Positions 63,972 to 64,000 of a stretch of DNA of 64,000 bases are shown here, in pieces. This DNA comes from VAZQ01 sp963821505 (GTDB lineage: Bacteria > Pseudomonadota > Alphaproteobacteria > Rhizobiales > Xanthobacteraceae). The position numbers and the translations under genes are program-made. Under the pieces are notes generated by a model. The model saw only the letters and a list, made by a program, of their open reading frames with translations, was not told the origin of the DNA and did not search any database. The first letter of the stretch is position 1, and every line of letters begins with the position of its first letter. The stretch spans positions 24,544-88,543 of the forward strand of contig CAWGEH010000026.1 of NCBI GenBank assembly GCA_963821505.1, read 5' to 3'.

Positions 63972-64000
63972 ACCGCCGCGAGTTCAACACGCTGCTCGGC
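63968..64000 (+). CDS. ABC_sub_bind receptor gene, tandem copy 3 (partial)
   Basis: ATG at 63968 overlaps the preceding TGA. The eleven codons visible read MNRREFNTLLG, the same twin-arginine-like signal start as in the two copies before it. The gene leaves the window on the right. Confidence 0.7.
   Translation, partial: MNRREFNTLLG

Overview
The window is high-GC alphaproteobacterial DNA, most like the Hyphomicrobiales (a Bradyrhizobium/Xanthobacteraceae-type genome). The evidence is the gene order accB-accC ... aat-DUF2155-NDUFA12 complex I subunit, a coenzyme B12-dependent ribonucleotide reductase, an RNase E with a long acidic insertion in its S1 domain, a Bug-type solute receptor, and many short palindromic repeats of the kind scattered through rhizobial genomes. 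No rRNA, tRNA or CRISPR array was seen.

Layout. 1-7400: a co-directional run of envelope/export genes: PepSY protein, YVTN beta-propeller, predicted outer-membrane protein, secreted protein, ABC ATPase, GldF/GldG-like permease, LamG-like secreted protein and MFS transporter. 7490-11640: a frameshifted amidohydrolase, a glutathione S-transferase divergent from a LysR regulator, a decayed copy of that regulator region, and a lipocalin-like protein. 11860-28780: mostly core genes: PBP1A, amidase, RNase E, aldolase/SDR fusion, DUF1275 protein, aminotransferase, M48 protease with TPRs, DsbA-like protein, aroQ (frameshifted), accB and accC. 28900-37900: receiver protein, copper operon (CopCD, YcnI, DUF2946), aat, DUF2155, NDUFA12, Bug receptor, two small secreted proteins and a Kelch protein. 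39045-46950: nrdJ (frameshifted), a minimal HEAGH protein, small secreted proteins and a YcaQ-like DNA glycosylase.

46950-64000 is accessory DNA. An IS1182-type element sits in a palindrome. It is followed by a broken ABC_sub_bind gene, an IS91 scrap, and an integrative element of about 7 kb: tyrosine integrase, excisionase, VRR-NUC nuclease, small phage-like genes and a DUF3631/Toprim primase-helicase-like gene, with no virion genes. Next to the primase-like gene is a symmetric array of eleven CGCTACA/TGTAGCG units, arranged as 9-bp-spaced triplets in opposite orientation. This is my best candidate for something undescribed: a replication origin of a phage-satellite-like element. Then come an IS110 scrap, a radical SAM gene followed after 5 bp by a 39-codon membrane peptide gene, a serine recombinase, and a tandem run of broken ABC_sub_bind genes that matches the one left of the element.

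Single-base frameshifts are frequent, also in genes expected to be essential (aroQ, nrdJ). Some pseudogene calls may therefore reflect sequence quality rather than biology, and they are flagged where they occur.
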